Source: Neelides folsomi
Taxonomy: Eukaryota; Arthropoda; Collembola; Neelipleona; Neelidae
Direction: 5' to 3'
Assembly (NCBI GenBank): GCA_034687125.1
Contig: JAQGBZ010000079.1
Span: 124,001-188,000, forward strand
Length of the DNA stretch: 64,000 nucleotides
Below, in pieces: positions 14,701 through 28,500 of this stretch. Every line of letters begins with the position of its first letter. Within the stretch, counting starts at the first letter, position 1. The notes beneath the pieces were generated by a model that saw nothing but the letters and a program-made list of their open reading frames with translations, had not been told where the DNA came from and made no database searches. The position numbers and the translations under genes were made by a program.

Positions 14701-16319
14701 TCAAAGCTTAGTAGCGAATTGTTAAACATTTAGTAACAAGATAATTTATTCTTAGCTACATCATAATATAATACTGAGATTGATCAAGCCTTTAAATTTT
14801 TAAAGGAAACTTACATGTATATTTATGTATGTATGTCGTGTACATCAATATGAGGCTAATTTAGTTTTAAGTATTTTCGACAAAAATGCATTTTTTATAT
14901 ACTTCTCTCGTAACTTCACCTTAAATCTTATCCTTAGAGCATTCAGTTAGCAATAGAGCTGAGGTATACAAGTTAAAAGATAATTTTGCATTTTTTTAAA
15001 CACGGGCATTACAAAAATTACATCTGTATGAAATAGGAATATATGGCTTCCCTTACATTCTCAAACCGGCAATAAAAGCTTTCTTTTCCTTTGGTTTTGC
15101 TTTATAACTTGTAATTCAAATCCCCAAACGAACTTTTCTTACGAACCTAACACTTACTTTAATATACTTTTAAAATTAAACTAAAGAGAAAACAAAAATA
15201 AAATGCAATTTAAAGAGACATTTACTTCTATAAAACACAAGGAAGAAATTTAAAACATAAACGTTTAAAGTACGAGGCACAAAACATCCTTTTTAATATT
15301 TGGCCCTCAAGAAAAGTATCACACACTACAGTTCATGAAATATGAGATGTTATGTTTAAAATGTCAAAAGCTTGGAAATCACTAAAAAGTACATTAAAAT
15401 TATGTAAAGAAACTAGAAAAAGTCTAAAGAGTGAGTATTGAGTTTTGTTTCACGAGCCATGAAAGTTTATAGAGAGCTCGTATTTGGTTTTTGTCATAAG
15501 AATAACTTTTCCATTTGACACAGAGTAATTGTTAAAATTTTTTGTTTAGTTTGTAAAATCTCATTCTTAAATTAATAGCGCAAGAATTATGTAATTATTA
15601 GATAATGCAATTTAGAAAATTAAAAAAATATAGCTTGCTATAATTATTTAGTAATTTAAACTTGAAATTGTAAAAAAAGGTTTCAAATGTCAGAAATCTA
15701 AATTTTAGAGAATAAAATTTGTAATTTAAAAAGATAAAAAATTATTTGCGACTCATCAATAATAACTTGAGAATTATTTTGTGCACGTGTTGAATCAAAA
15801 TCTTAAATTAAAATGAGTTGGTAAAAGATCGCAAGTGATTTAAAAGTATTAATAAAATTCATATTTGGTTTTCAAAGAAAATTACTTGTAAATGTAGTTT
15901 ACAATTATGCGAATGTATTTTGTTAAAATGAGTAAATATTTTCCAGTTTTGGCTTGAGTTAAAAAATCTTTCGCTGATGTCATGTCCTTCTAAAGTCTTT
16001 TTGGTTCCCTTCTTGGTTTCGTTTCATGTGTAATTTAAAACGGTGTATTCTTAATTATACTTTGTAAACATTCTTTTCTATAATATTTATGTTTCCTTTT
16101 AAGAAATATATCTGTAATAAGATTAATAGTAAATATTTAAACTGTTAGAGAATCCAAGTAGTCGTACAATTAATTGTAAATGTATATTATACTCAGACAC
16201 TTAAAAAGTACTTAAATTGTATACAATCTCAACTCTACACGTCCAGAGCGTATTTGAATCTAATATTGAAAACGAAGATGTTCTTTTCTCTTCTCACAGT
16301 TGATTCAATTGGTCGGAAG
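11750..16319 (-). other. rn: Probable long AT-rich 3' UTR
   Basis: Directly after the stop codon the sequence is strikingly AT-rich for about 4.5 kb, and composition shifts to GC-richer DNA near 11,750. No open frame above 60 codons occurs from about 11,332 to 16,319. AATAAA signals on the minus strand occur near 14,745 and 14,583 (proximal), and near 12,050, 12,030, 11,876 and 11,817 (distal). A TACCTCA at 14960-14966 is a 7mer-A1 match to let-7. TGTAAATA at 14394-14401 and TGTATATA at 13432-13439 fit the Pumilio site. The extent is inferred from composition only. Confidence 0.4.
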
Positions 16320-16559
16320 TTATTTATCTTTGAGCCCCAGAAGATGCTCAGGTGTCATGGAAGGCTGGTGTGAGTAGTTCCTGATGTGATGCAGCGAAAT
16401 GAGCTGATTCGGGAAATTGGACGAGGATTTCATGTCCATGGCCGACATCTGAAGATGGTGGCTCGTCTTGAAGGATTGTGGATCGTACGGAAGGTATGCT
16501 CTCGTTCCTGGAGGGCCTCCACCGCCTCCCATGTTCCCAGGGATCTGCAACATTGCACT
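16320..16559 (-). CDS. rn: Exon 9: C-terminal tail and stop codon
   Basis: The exon encodes 79 residues followed by TAA at 16320-16322. It starts [15 protein letters not shown] and includes [19 protein letters not shown] and [14 protein letters not shown], ending EHLLGLKDK. From memory, the SLHxIRNYxHQP block near the C-terminus is shared by rotund/squeeze proteins of other arthropods, which supports this as the true 3' end. The acceptor is TTTGACAG and entry is phase 0. Confidence 0.92.
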   Translation of the reverse strand, partial: SAMLQIPGNMGGGGGPPGTRAYLPYDPQSFKTSHHLQMSAMDMKSSSNFPNQLISLHHIRNYSHQPSMTPEHLLGLKDK

Positions 16560-19500
16560 CTGTCAAACCAAGTATTCTCACATTTAATTACATCTTATGA
16601 ATATTAAACGACCAATTCCTTCGGAATTACCCAATTGACTGGTAGAAAGAAATAAAGGAGCCGAAAAGTGTTTAAAGGCAAATTAAGTCATAAAAGTTGA
16701 ATGAGGAGGAGAATGTTGGAAATGAACAAGGAGGAAGAATTACATGATTGACGAGTACCGTTTGAATGGGCGTGAAGGCACTCGCACCGGCACTCTTCGT
16801 CGAAGCGATGGCATTTGCGAGGGCATCGTATGGATTTGGAGTTGGAGATTGGGCAGGATGATGTTGACCCAAGTTGCTCACTCGGAGGTCATCAGGGCCT
16901 TCGCTTCCCTGTCGACCCAACAATGTTTGACCTGGCAAGCACATCGGAGGGCTGCTCTCGCCCAATTCCGTCTTCCAGTAAAGTTCAGGGCTCATTACTC
17001 CGCCGGAGTTGGAGCCTTGATGATTGTTCACTTGGTGTGAGTTTTGGGCGTTTGAATTGCTCGTTCCTATACATAAACAAAACATGTTTAAGAATAAGTA
17101 CTTTTGTATGTTAGTCTTTATGGAATTAAAAGATAAACGGTGATAACACAAGAGGGAAAAAACGCGTTATTAAGTTACACTCAAAAGTCATCATCGACAA
17201 TTATTGCATGACCTTCATAGTCCTAATTCCTTAATATGCTCCTTGAATGAGTCTTGAATTCGCTATGCTAAGGAAAGCATGAAATATGAAAGGGTTATTA
17301 TGAGCTATTAAGTCAGAGGATGTTTTTTTGTAGAGGGTAATTAATTTGTAGTTATTTCTTCTCAATTACTCAACTGAGAACTCTATTCACCTCAGCTGAG
17401 ACATTTAAGGATATTTTAATTCACATACCGCGAAAAAGTTTGGTCAATCAATCAAAATCTAATTACGAGATTTCCGGTAGCCTCTCTGTCATTTAATAAA
17501 AGTTAATCCATTAGCTTCAAAGATTTCCACAGTAGATTGTACAATGAATCAATCAATCATTTTTCCAAAGTGAGAGAAGGATGCCTTTTGGTCTTAAGGA
17601 AGGAAAACTCGCTTTTTCCTCTACAAGGTCCTCACGAGGGCTTCAACAAGATCTCGTCATGAACTTCCCATTTAATTTCGGGGACCGTCAGCTCACATAC
17701 ATATCACATAGTGTATTACTTACATTTACTTAGCATTAAATATATGGGTTCAAGTTCATTCCTAAGGGGGGAACCTTATGGAGGAGCCGCTCGGCAATCG
17801 CCAACTCTTTGTAGAACAATTAGGGCCTTTCAGCTTTCAGTGCACGTAGGAGGAAAAACTCTCGCAGCTACTAATTTCCTTCATAATATTTAATTTGAAT
17901 TAAGACCCATTATCCAGAGATTGATATTTGGCCGAATGAAAAAGTGGTGTAGGATTGGGAATCTAATTCCGTAATTTCAAATCAACCTTGAAATAATCGG
18001 CGAGGTGAGCAAAAGAAGGGGGCATTCTGTACAAAGCCCTAATGATCATAATAATTCCCTTTGAATGGCTAAAGATTCCCTCAGACCCAAAGTTGCTCAG
18101 CAACTCGTGGGCCTCCGCATCATCTTGTAAGACAGGAGGAGCAGAAGCCGACCAAAGAACCAACTCGCTTCGCCCAAAGTTCAACTTGAGAAATATTCAA
18201 TGATACTTTACTTCACTTGCTAATGAATATTCAATTGGGCCCATCAAAGTCTTTTCCTTATTCTCTCTCCTATTGATTTCGTTTGCATTTCAATTTGACC
18301 AAACACCGTCGTCGATAAACGTAATAATGGAATGAAAGAATGCAAATCATCTGAGCTCAATCAGGTTTGGTCTCTTTCCAGAGTAATGAAATGACTGCAT
18401 ATGATAAAAGACTTACATATTTATTAGCCTTACGGATCCACCATTCATTCTTTCCTCTAGCCTCTAAAACTCAACATGATCCATTCCTACCCCAGGGAAC
18501 ATCAGATCCCTAAGCCACCGACGAAGCCGCCAAGGCGTTCCAATCCTTCTCCCAGACATCCAATATTTCCGTTTAAATAGAAAACCTCATCTAAATTGAT
18601 TATTTTTATGGAATGGGTTATAAAAGTAAAGAGGAGGATGAATAAATGAATATAATCATTCACATACCCCAGCTTATACCTCATACCTTCCTTTACCATT
18701 CAAAATTAAATGTATGCAAAAAGAGTTGAGAATGACGCCAATGAAATTTCCGGAATTTTTCACAAACTCAGGAAAAATGAATATCTACCATTATTCTGAT
18801 GATGGCCGTTGTTCGGGTGTCGCGACATCCTCTTCTCCGACTTCTCTGCATGCTTCTGCATATGCTTCGTCAGGTATGTCTCTTGAGTGTACGACTTCCC
18901 ACAGAAATGACAAATGTGAGTCTTCAAATGCTTGGACTCCTTGTGTTTCGGAATATGGTCGAGGAGGGAAGCCTCGTCCGAGAAGCACTTGTAGCAAGAG
19001 TTGCACCTGGAAATATATAAACCAATTTATTCTCCATTTCCTCGGGCTCAGCTTTTGAAAAGAATAGCTGGAGGTTTTATTATATTCATTTCATGAAGGT
19101 TATAAAAAAGGTCCTTGCTTGTAAGGCTTGTCGGTGCAGTGGCATCGGGAATGAGACTGGAGATTTGAGAGCTGGGAGAAGGCCTTGTTGCATCCCGGGT
19201 GCCGGCACTTGTAAGGCTTGTCACCCGTATGGGTCCGTATGTGCTGTTGTAGATGCGACAACTGCGTGAACTTCCTCTGGCAAATCTCGCACCGGTAGGG
19301 TTTTATCCCTGGAAAACATACATGAGTCTTCTTCGCATCACATCGTCCCACCAACAGTGCCCCAACATCTTAAAATTAGTCAAGCTCCGCACTCCTGGAG
19401 CCCCGCCAAATCTGGAGCCATAGCCATTAAACTGTCTTCAGGAAGCTTCGCTCTCCCTCGGAAATTCCACTAAAATCTCTCCACTTTCGGCTAATTAAGA

Positions 19501-22500
19501 AGGATAAATTCTATTATTTTACGTCTCCCCCATAACTCTTCTCCCGCCCCATAAATCTTCCCCAGGTAAATCTTTTCCTTTTAAACTAAAAATATCAATC
19601 TTAAATTTGATTTCACACGCTAAAAATTTGTTATTCTCGCTCCAGTTGGTCTCTTGAGCTTCTTTCGGCTACTTCTACACCGACGGTTCTTTAATAACTC
19701 TACCGGCCTAACATAAATTCTTCATTTGTCAAAGTCAGAACAGAAGCGAAGGGTGGCTCCTTTGCTACATACATCAAATTAAACTTCTCTCTTCTACCTT
19801 GAACAAGGGTTCTATGGATGACACTAATTACCATTTTATTTACAGTCTTATTATTGCCCAGATTATCATACCCTATCTAACAACCAAGATTTAACAAACC
19901 TCACATCGTCAAAATCTTTAGGAAATAAAGCGTGCATAAGATTCCCCTTCCTTGCACGAAAATATCTCTTGTTTAAATAAAGAGAAAAAAACTGGCAATT
20001 ATTAAACACGATACAGAATGAATCACAATTCACAATGTATTAAATGCAAGAATTTAAAACAGTCTTGCCTTTCATTTATAAAATTTTAATGACTATATAA
20101 CTATTTAAGTAACGACTTCTCTCATTACAAAAACAATATAACTAAAATACAAAGTTTAGGAATATTTAAGGGTTTAACTTGTTAACCCTCATACTTATTC
20201 TTGCGTAAGTGAAGCAAATTCACATGAAGCAATAGTTTAAATAAATACATAAATACTTAAAGAGGTGAAAAGACCTTTGAAGGTTCATCTGGTAAATAAA
20301 CATCATAAATTGCATTTTTACCTCTTAGCACTCTTTTTTACATGTTTGATGAAAAAAGAGGAAAGGTTATAAAAAAAACTTACCAAGATGTATTCTCGTA
20401 TGCTGAGACAAATAGGAACTATTGGCGAATGCTTTCGAGCATTGAGAACATTTGTACGGCTTTGCCTCTCTCATGTGAATTTGCGTGTGGAGCTGCAAGT
20501 CCGCTTTCGATGTAAAGATCTAGAAAAAAATAAATGATATTAATTCTCACGTCTTAATAACATTCCCAACAATTTCCAACATAAATTAAATTAATCTAAT
20601 ATCAACCAAACCAAAACACGACAAAAGCGACATTTCCCCATTCGAATTTCCGAGCCACTGATGAAGGATGAAATATAACTTTTGAGCAGAAAAGCTCTTT
20701 GTTCTTTAAAACCTAATGAGGTTTGGAGAAAACTTCTTAACATTGAATTGATACTGAAATTGTTGGAAATCTCATCAGCTTAATAATCCCAGTTAAGTTC
20801 TTCTTTCCCAGAGGAGGCGTCGAATCATATATTATTATTATTTATAGGAAATGAACAAATGATCATAATAGGGCATGTGGATGGCAAGGCCCATCGCATG
20901 TTCTTCTTCCTAATAACTATGAATCTTACTATCTTACATATGTGTAACTAATGTACCTAGACATAACAGGTGAAGTTAATGCAAATGTAATAATGTGATG
21001 CCATTTGAGGGGTAAAACTGCAATTCTTCCACGCCACCAAGAAAATGAAAAGGAAGAAAAGTTCATCATAATCATCCTCCTCATCATCATCATCGGAGAA
21101 GTGAGGGAGAAGGGAACGATTTGAACTTTTTTTATTCCCAAAAGCTCATTTGTCAAACTCTGTATACGCATCAGAAATTCAAGGCCAGCTATTAATTTTT
21201 CCTTTCCATCTCAAACTCTCATATGAAGTCGAACCGAAAAAAGAGTTTTTTCCCTTCCAAACAAATTACAAATTACCACCAACATTCTCCGTACTCTCAA
21301 GACTTCTCTCTCGTAGATAAACAAGAGAACGAGAGAGGAGCGTGAAGCGACGACGAGGATTTGATCCATCCCATCACAACACCGAACAACGGCCACAATT
21401 AATCATGCTTCCAAATTATTCACACAAACAAATTAATGCTAATTATGTGTATTACAATTCCCCGCCAACCACGAACCTTTCGTCCCGAAATCAAAATCCA
21501 TCTCACTAAATCATCCAATATGGATTTTAATCACAGTTCCTCTCAGAGTTCTCGGACAGGGGAAATCAGTCATTTGGGGAGTTCTCATTGAATCACTTCA
21601 ACATCTCTTGACTTCTGCATGAAACTCTCCGGGATTCTCATGCGAGGGAATCTATTATTCAACCTCGTTATTAATTACTCTCATCATCTGACGCTCAGCT
21701 CTGAATACATACCAAGTTCCTTTAAGATTAGTTCAAGTTTGAGTCAGTTAATTGGTTCCCTTGATCCTATACATCCCATTAAGCCTCTCCACATTAAACC
21801 AAGAACATTTTAATGATAAAAATTTTAATGAGATGATAAAAGGAAGGGACGGACATAAAAGGGATTATAAACCGTGAAGTTCAAGACCAAAAACCAACAT
21901 TTGTATGATTTATGTACATTGATTCAAAGATTTGAAAATCTACCAAGACAAACTGTCTGCAGATTTAATTTCACACCAAGTCACAACAAGATAATTTTTA
22001 TAAAGTATCAACCTACGATTGGCTCAATTCTTTTACACTCCAAATCCTAATGTTTGCTAACAATTATTTTAAATGACCTTCTGCCTCATTTACTCTTATG
22101 TAAGAATGTGTGTGTCATTATTCAATAATTCCTTGATGTCTAGTTAGTTCTAAAAATGAGGATTTTAATGTGCATTTTTGTATTTATAGTTAATAGGCCT
22201 TTGTGTTAATATTTCATCAAGACTTATCATTTATACAAACAAATATTTAAAAAGTAACTGGTCAAATAGGAAAAAATAAAAGTAATACTATGTTACATTA
22301 CTTATAAAGTTATATGTAAATATTATGAACATAAGCATCTTTGATAAGAAAGTATTAAAAGCACAGGGGGAATTCTCCCCTTATCAATTTTACAGAATTT
22401 AAAATATGACATTATAAAAGATGTGTTTATGGAAGAAACATGAAGTTTGTAAGTTATAATCTGTCTGAGCAAAATAAATATGTAGACATGTCAAAATAAA

Positions 22501-25500
22501 GACTCAACTCCCAATAAAAAGCGTTTCAACCCTTGTAGATGAAGTCGGGGCTTATCAAGTTATTTGGGTCAAAGATCAGAGGCAGAGAGGAATCGACAAT
22601 AATAAACGAAAGAGTTGGTCTCATCCAACTCCTCTTTTTATCACATGTCATAAGATAATATGGCTCTAACTGTGATCGAAGCAAAATCCATAACTCAACG
22701 GTGCAGGGCTGTAAATTCTAGACCTGCTGGAATCTGAGCCATATAATAATCCTAATCTTTCCGACTTGGAATCAAAAAGGACCAAGTTGTTTCCTAATCA
22801 GATTTTGAAAGGAGCAAGAGGAACCTTAAGCCTTTTCCCTTTAATTTAACCCTAAAGAGCCTTCATTCAATATTGGAGATTAATCACTTTCATTCTCCTC
22901 TACAATGGCCAGAGCCCCAAACCCTTTTTCCTAGGAAAATTTTTCCATTCTTTTAAAAATCATAAAAGAAGTGTTCTCAGAAAGGGATCTTCGTATTGAA
23001 TTTGTGACTTCTAGGAGCGAAAGGGTTCTTCCATCTTCAACCCCTCCACATCCAATCCACATCATCACACTTCATTTTATAGAGCATTATAAAGTTTTAC
23101 AACGAAATTGAGGGAGTGAAAAAGGATCGCCCCTGGGCCGGATGGACAAGGAGGGTGAGTGAGTGGAAGGAATCGAGACATGATTAGGAAACGGAGAAGG
23201 GTTGCTCCCTCCACAAAAGGATGTTACATCATTCCCCTTAACCCCTTACGTCCACTGTCCTACATTCCCTTAAGGACTCCTAATTGCCCCACTTCCCCCA
23301 ACCATCACTCACATTGTCATTCATCTCCCCCACACTGCCATCAGAGGAAAAGTCACCCCTTTTTATGAAATTACAACTCTGGCTGTCGGAGAGCCAATTC
23401 TTTTAAAATACCCAGAAACGAACCCAAATTCCACGATCCGGAGAGTCAATCAATAGAAGAACCCAATAAATCCCGCGAAACTGGGTCAAACGCCAGGCTT
23501 CAAATTGTGCTTAAATTCAAAAGAAATCCTCCCTCCTACGACGATTTCCAGCCAAAAGAGTTAAAACCCTCAGTTCTGACAATAACCAAATATCTCTCAC
23601 CACCAAGACCTCGATCGAAGCTTTGGATCGAAGGAGGAAGGGAACAAGTCGCATACATAAGTATCAAATGATGATAAATAAATATTATCCTATTTTAACT
23701 CCTCTTGTCCTCAACCCATTCTCTTCACCTTGTCTCTTCAGAAGATCCCACGGAAAAGCCGGGGCCCTCGAAATATTCTTGTGTGAACGTCTCAGCTTTG
23801 GCCCCAACGTCCCTCTCAAAATACATGCAGTGTGGATAATACGTATAAGTATGTAATATATGAAAGAGGAGGATTCCATCAAGATAGATAGGCGTGGAAG
23901 GAGCCTTTTCATCTAATGGACTAATGGCCTCTTCCTTGCCCATACAAATGGCTTTTCCATAATGAGCTTCGAAGCCTATATGGGAACAATAATTAAAAAA
24001 GTAACTACGTTTAGATCCTAAGTCCCTCGTCTACAAAATCAGATAACGTCAAAGACGGCCGGCTCATCTTTTCTCACAGATGGTCCTCTCCTATCAACCC
24101 CTTCTTTCTCACTCTCATCCTCTTCCATGGAGCTTCCATTTAAAGCATCTTTAGCTTATTGATGCGCCTCCTTCAGCTTCCCATGGAATACCTCGGAGGA
24201 GATAAAACAAGGCAAGAGTCGCTCCAATGATCTTTTAAATATCTGGTTCCTACAACCTATGAAATTAGACCCTCTACAATAATTTTAACCGCTGTACTTT
24301 GAGAGAAAAGAATTCCCGATTTTTGCCAAACAATCTCTGAATGTTGTCTATATAAAAATAGTTAAATATACAGAGTAAGCCTAAGATAACCATATACTTA
24401 ATGTTAGAATAAATATATCTTGTACTAATGTACTTGCATAATAAACATTATGTGAAATTCAAAACATGCTCTCCAATTTAACAAAGTCGTAAGTTGGGAA
24501 GTGTAAGAGATTTAAGTTGTGGACATTCCTAGCGTTATTTGTCTAGTGTTTCAGCTTGTATAGAATTTCCACTATAAATTGAACCATTATTGCAAAGAAG
24601 TAAGATAAAGAAAATGGAGACGCAAAGAAATAAATTGATCTGTAGGAGGAAATTGTTAATTAGAATGAAGGAAAAGAAATTGACAAATCATGTTAATCAT
24701 CCGTCGTCTGCACTTCCTCACATTTAAACTCCCCATGTCTGTTCTGCGATTCAAGAGACGTAAAGTCTGAGGCGAGTGAAAGGCATTTGAGCTTGACATT
24801 GAATCGGGTCCTTCAGCAGAACTCGAGACAAAATGAAATGAAATACAACTTACAAATGAGGTACCGTAGACGATAAAAGCCTTCCTTCGCTTTATAAATT
24901 ACAATAATAATGGGAATGAGAAAATGAAACCGAATTGTTTTTCCTACAGGCTCAAAAGCCCTTCCAACTCCTTCTCTCAATGAAGAGATGTGTGAATATT
25001 TAGAAAAAGTTATATTACATATTAATTTTAAAATCTTAAACCTCAGTCAGTCCTCCATTTATTGAGAGCGTAAAAGGGCAAGAGTAATAAAAACTGATTG
25101 TATTACCAGTCACTCAAATCTGATATGTATTCGTATGCAGAAAATTCACCCTACGTTTCTTTCTTTTTTTCTTATCTATAGATCATTTTTTGTAATAATA
25201 AAAAGTTTTTTCTCATCATCCGTTTATGAATGTAACTTTGAGATAGGGTGAAAAAAAGGAGTAAAAACTCCATTTGCATATCGGCACCTAAAGGTAAAAG
25301 TAATCTCAAATTGAATTAAAGGACCACCAAGTGGAATATGGAGATTTGATTGAGAAATCAATGAAATTTTTATTATAAAACACCTTTAACTAATTCCTTT
25401 GTCTCATCCTCCGAGGAAAAGAGCATCCTTCATTACTCCTTCCATGATGAATCCATTTCCATTAAGAGGGATTAAAATGCTTTTTAATTCCTTAATTGTG

Positions 25501-28500
25501 GATAAAAAGATTTTAAAACCTCATTTTGAATAAACACTCATCTCTTCACCGACGACATCACTCCAATGACGGCAACAATGAGCACGAAGGAAACCATTTT
25601 CATTGTTTAGGTATTTTTACATCCAGCATTAGAATTAGCTCCCTCAGAGCGACAACAATTGTGAAGAGTCGAGTCTGAGTTGTAGTACAAAGATACATTT
25701 ACGCAGTTGGGCTGTTACGTATACCCAAGATAGTATAGAAAAATGCTTATGTAAGTACGTAATATCCAACAACCCACCCAGGGATGAACATTTGCCCCAA
25801 TTCCCCATTCTAATTCAGATGCTCACATATGGGAAAGGCGGAGCGGGGCCCTGGAGCCAAACACACAATACTCGTGACGTCGTGGAGTCTCAGAAATCTG
25901 AATAAAGGGGAAAGAAAGGGTTCTCCCCTTCGTTCCTTTTCATGGAGTCTCCACCTTGCATAATCTACCTGACTTTGATTTTCATTTTCCCATCCCTCTC
26001 CACACTAACTGAGGTAGCTCTCATCCCTTTGCTACATGCCGAATGAAGAAAATGAGGCAGGGAATGAATTAGAATTAGAAGGACGGCTGAATTAGTCATT
26101 AGAGAACCACTTTCCTTCTCGCCTTCTCATTCTCCTTATATTCATGTACATAATAGATACATATATTTATAATATGCTCACGCAATTGTGAATATGAAGC
26201 ATGAAGTAAATAGGAGGACCATTCGTGAATCACTTTAATGCTTACGACGATTCTTAATCGTTGTGGTGGAGGTGTATTTAACTATAACTATATTTACTAT
26301 AAGAAAACTTACCTACTTTGTATGATCTCTTCGCTCTTGAGAGATAAAAAACCTTGAGATATACCTTACAAAATCATCCTACCTGCTTCGCTTACTTATT
26401 TCAATTCCACATCTTCCTTCCTAGTAGATCCACCTTTAACGAACCATGGTCCCTCAGTCCATGTGCGTTTAATTCCTTCTCATTGTCATACTCACTCCTT
26501 TGCCAACTACGATTTTCGCCCATGATAAAGAGAGGCGGACAAAAACAATTGTGCAAATCATCTTTGTTGTCCCTCACACGGCTTCATCTCCCGCCCTCCC
26601 GGATCCTCGCAATGGTGAATGACAAAGTGTAGTTAATACACACATTTATGTTTTAATCATGGATTATTTTGTTCATTTATTAATATGGCTGGGATGAGCC
26701 CATAAGTTCTCTATCAGTCAGACTGAAAGATAAATGAAATAATAATTTGATAAAGCTGACCCAGCCCAAACAAGAGGATGATGAGAGCGACTAAGAAAAA
26801 TTGTCATCGTGAACAATTAAAAGGGAAGATAAATCCTAAAATGGAGAAGGGGATGTAAGATTGATAAAAAAATGAGACTCGACTTAGAAACGCCCTTATC
26901 ATATCTTTCCTCTCTTTCGGCCAAACCACACTAATCTTCAATATTTACTTTTATGTAATTCAAGACCGTTGGTTGCCCTATGATCTAATCAAATGAGCTC
27001 TGAACCAACAGTGAACGAAGACTAACCGCTTTCAATTGAGATCAAATCCTTGTTTTAAGTGTCCATGTATTGTATTTTAAAAACATGTTTAGCTTCATTA
27101 TTTATTCAATTTCGCCCTTCCAATGAGCTCCCATGGTTGGAACAGTTGGAAGTGTAAATTGTAAATCGTTAGAAAACCTACAAAATTATGAGAGTTGTTT
27201 GGGAGTGGGTGAGGAGGTGAAACCTGCTGGAGAGCATTTCAAATTAGTGACTCCGAGATGGCCCAAGATTTAAATGTCTATTGAGGAATTATCTTAAGAA
27301 ATAATAAATAAAGGGCTTCTTTTAGCTGTCAAGAAGATTAAATTGGGTAATCTCGTAATGTTCCCAAGCTCGCAAATAAATATTTAGCATGGAAATCCTT
27401 TTGAACCGTCATTATGGTGAGGAGGAGGAGGAGCCCTTCCTTCTGCTTCAACTTGAAGCTCATCTTGATTGACTGAGTGACTCACTTTTCTTCCTCACTT
27501 GAGCATAGATCATCATTGCTGATTTATTTCACCTTCAAAAGCATGCAAGGCCTCAGTTCAGGCGAGTGGTTCTCTGTGCTTCGATGGGCAGGCGGATGAG
27601 AGTTGGTCTCGACCATTAACGATACATAACTTGTACCAACTCCCAAAGGTCCTAATATATTTAAACATACTCTCAGTGCACACACCACCACCAAGCATCT
27701 CTATACACAGGAGACACCTTTCCTATTATTCTAATCCTCGACATTCAACATTGAAAGTCGTCCTCCTCTTCTTCTTCCTCCTCTCCATCTCGATTGAATA
27801 ACCATTCCTTCACCATGAATCCACGTCCGCATCACCTTGTCTCTCTCACACTCTCACTTGTAGTATTCGCTCTTAGGAGTAATAATAATAATAATAGCTC
27901 TTCCCTAATCCTCCACCTTATAATCTTATAATAACAAACTTGCATTGCAATTCCTTTTAATATCTTGTCATTGTGAGTGATCCAAGGCGCCTCTTCTCAC
28001 TCATTCCGGGTCTGAGTTAGCCTTCTACATTTCGTGGGATTTTGGGGGATTCTTTAAACCGTCCCTTTCGATTTCATTAGCCCGAAACCTCGATCACACA
28101 ATAGTCTCCGTCAATACCTCATGCCTCTCAATGAGCCAACTGTCCAACCTCGAACCTCCAGACGGACATTCTTTATCCCCATTACCTATTCTCTCCCTTC
28201 GACGCAACATTACATTACAAAGGGATCCCAACCGCAGATCGACGCGACCAATACATCCATTCCTAATAATGAAACGCATAGGAAAACTCTCCATTGTTCT
28301 TCCTCGTCCTTAGCTCTGGAACAATGTAGCAACGTACATTGTAAAACATGGAGTTGATAGAATTCTTACATATATGAGCCAGTTGATTCCATCCTCCTCC
28401 CACTATGCAGTTTAGTAGGAGTGGAACGGAGTAAAAATTTCAATTTCCAATCTTTTATTAGAGCTGACATGGGCGAGGATGGGAAGAGTGGAGAAAGAAT

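Noticed and set aside
26250-26322. Strong donor-like AG|GTAAGTTTT on the minus strand in intron 4
   Set aside because: The preceding sequence has stops in one frame and no acceptor or conserved peptide in the others, so it is probably a pseudo-splice site.
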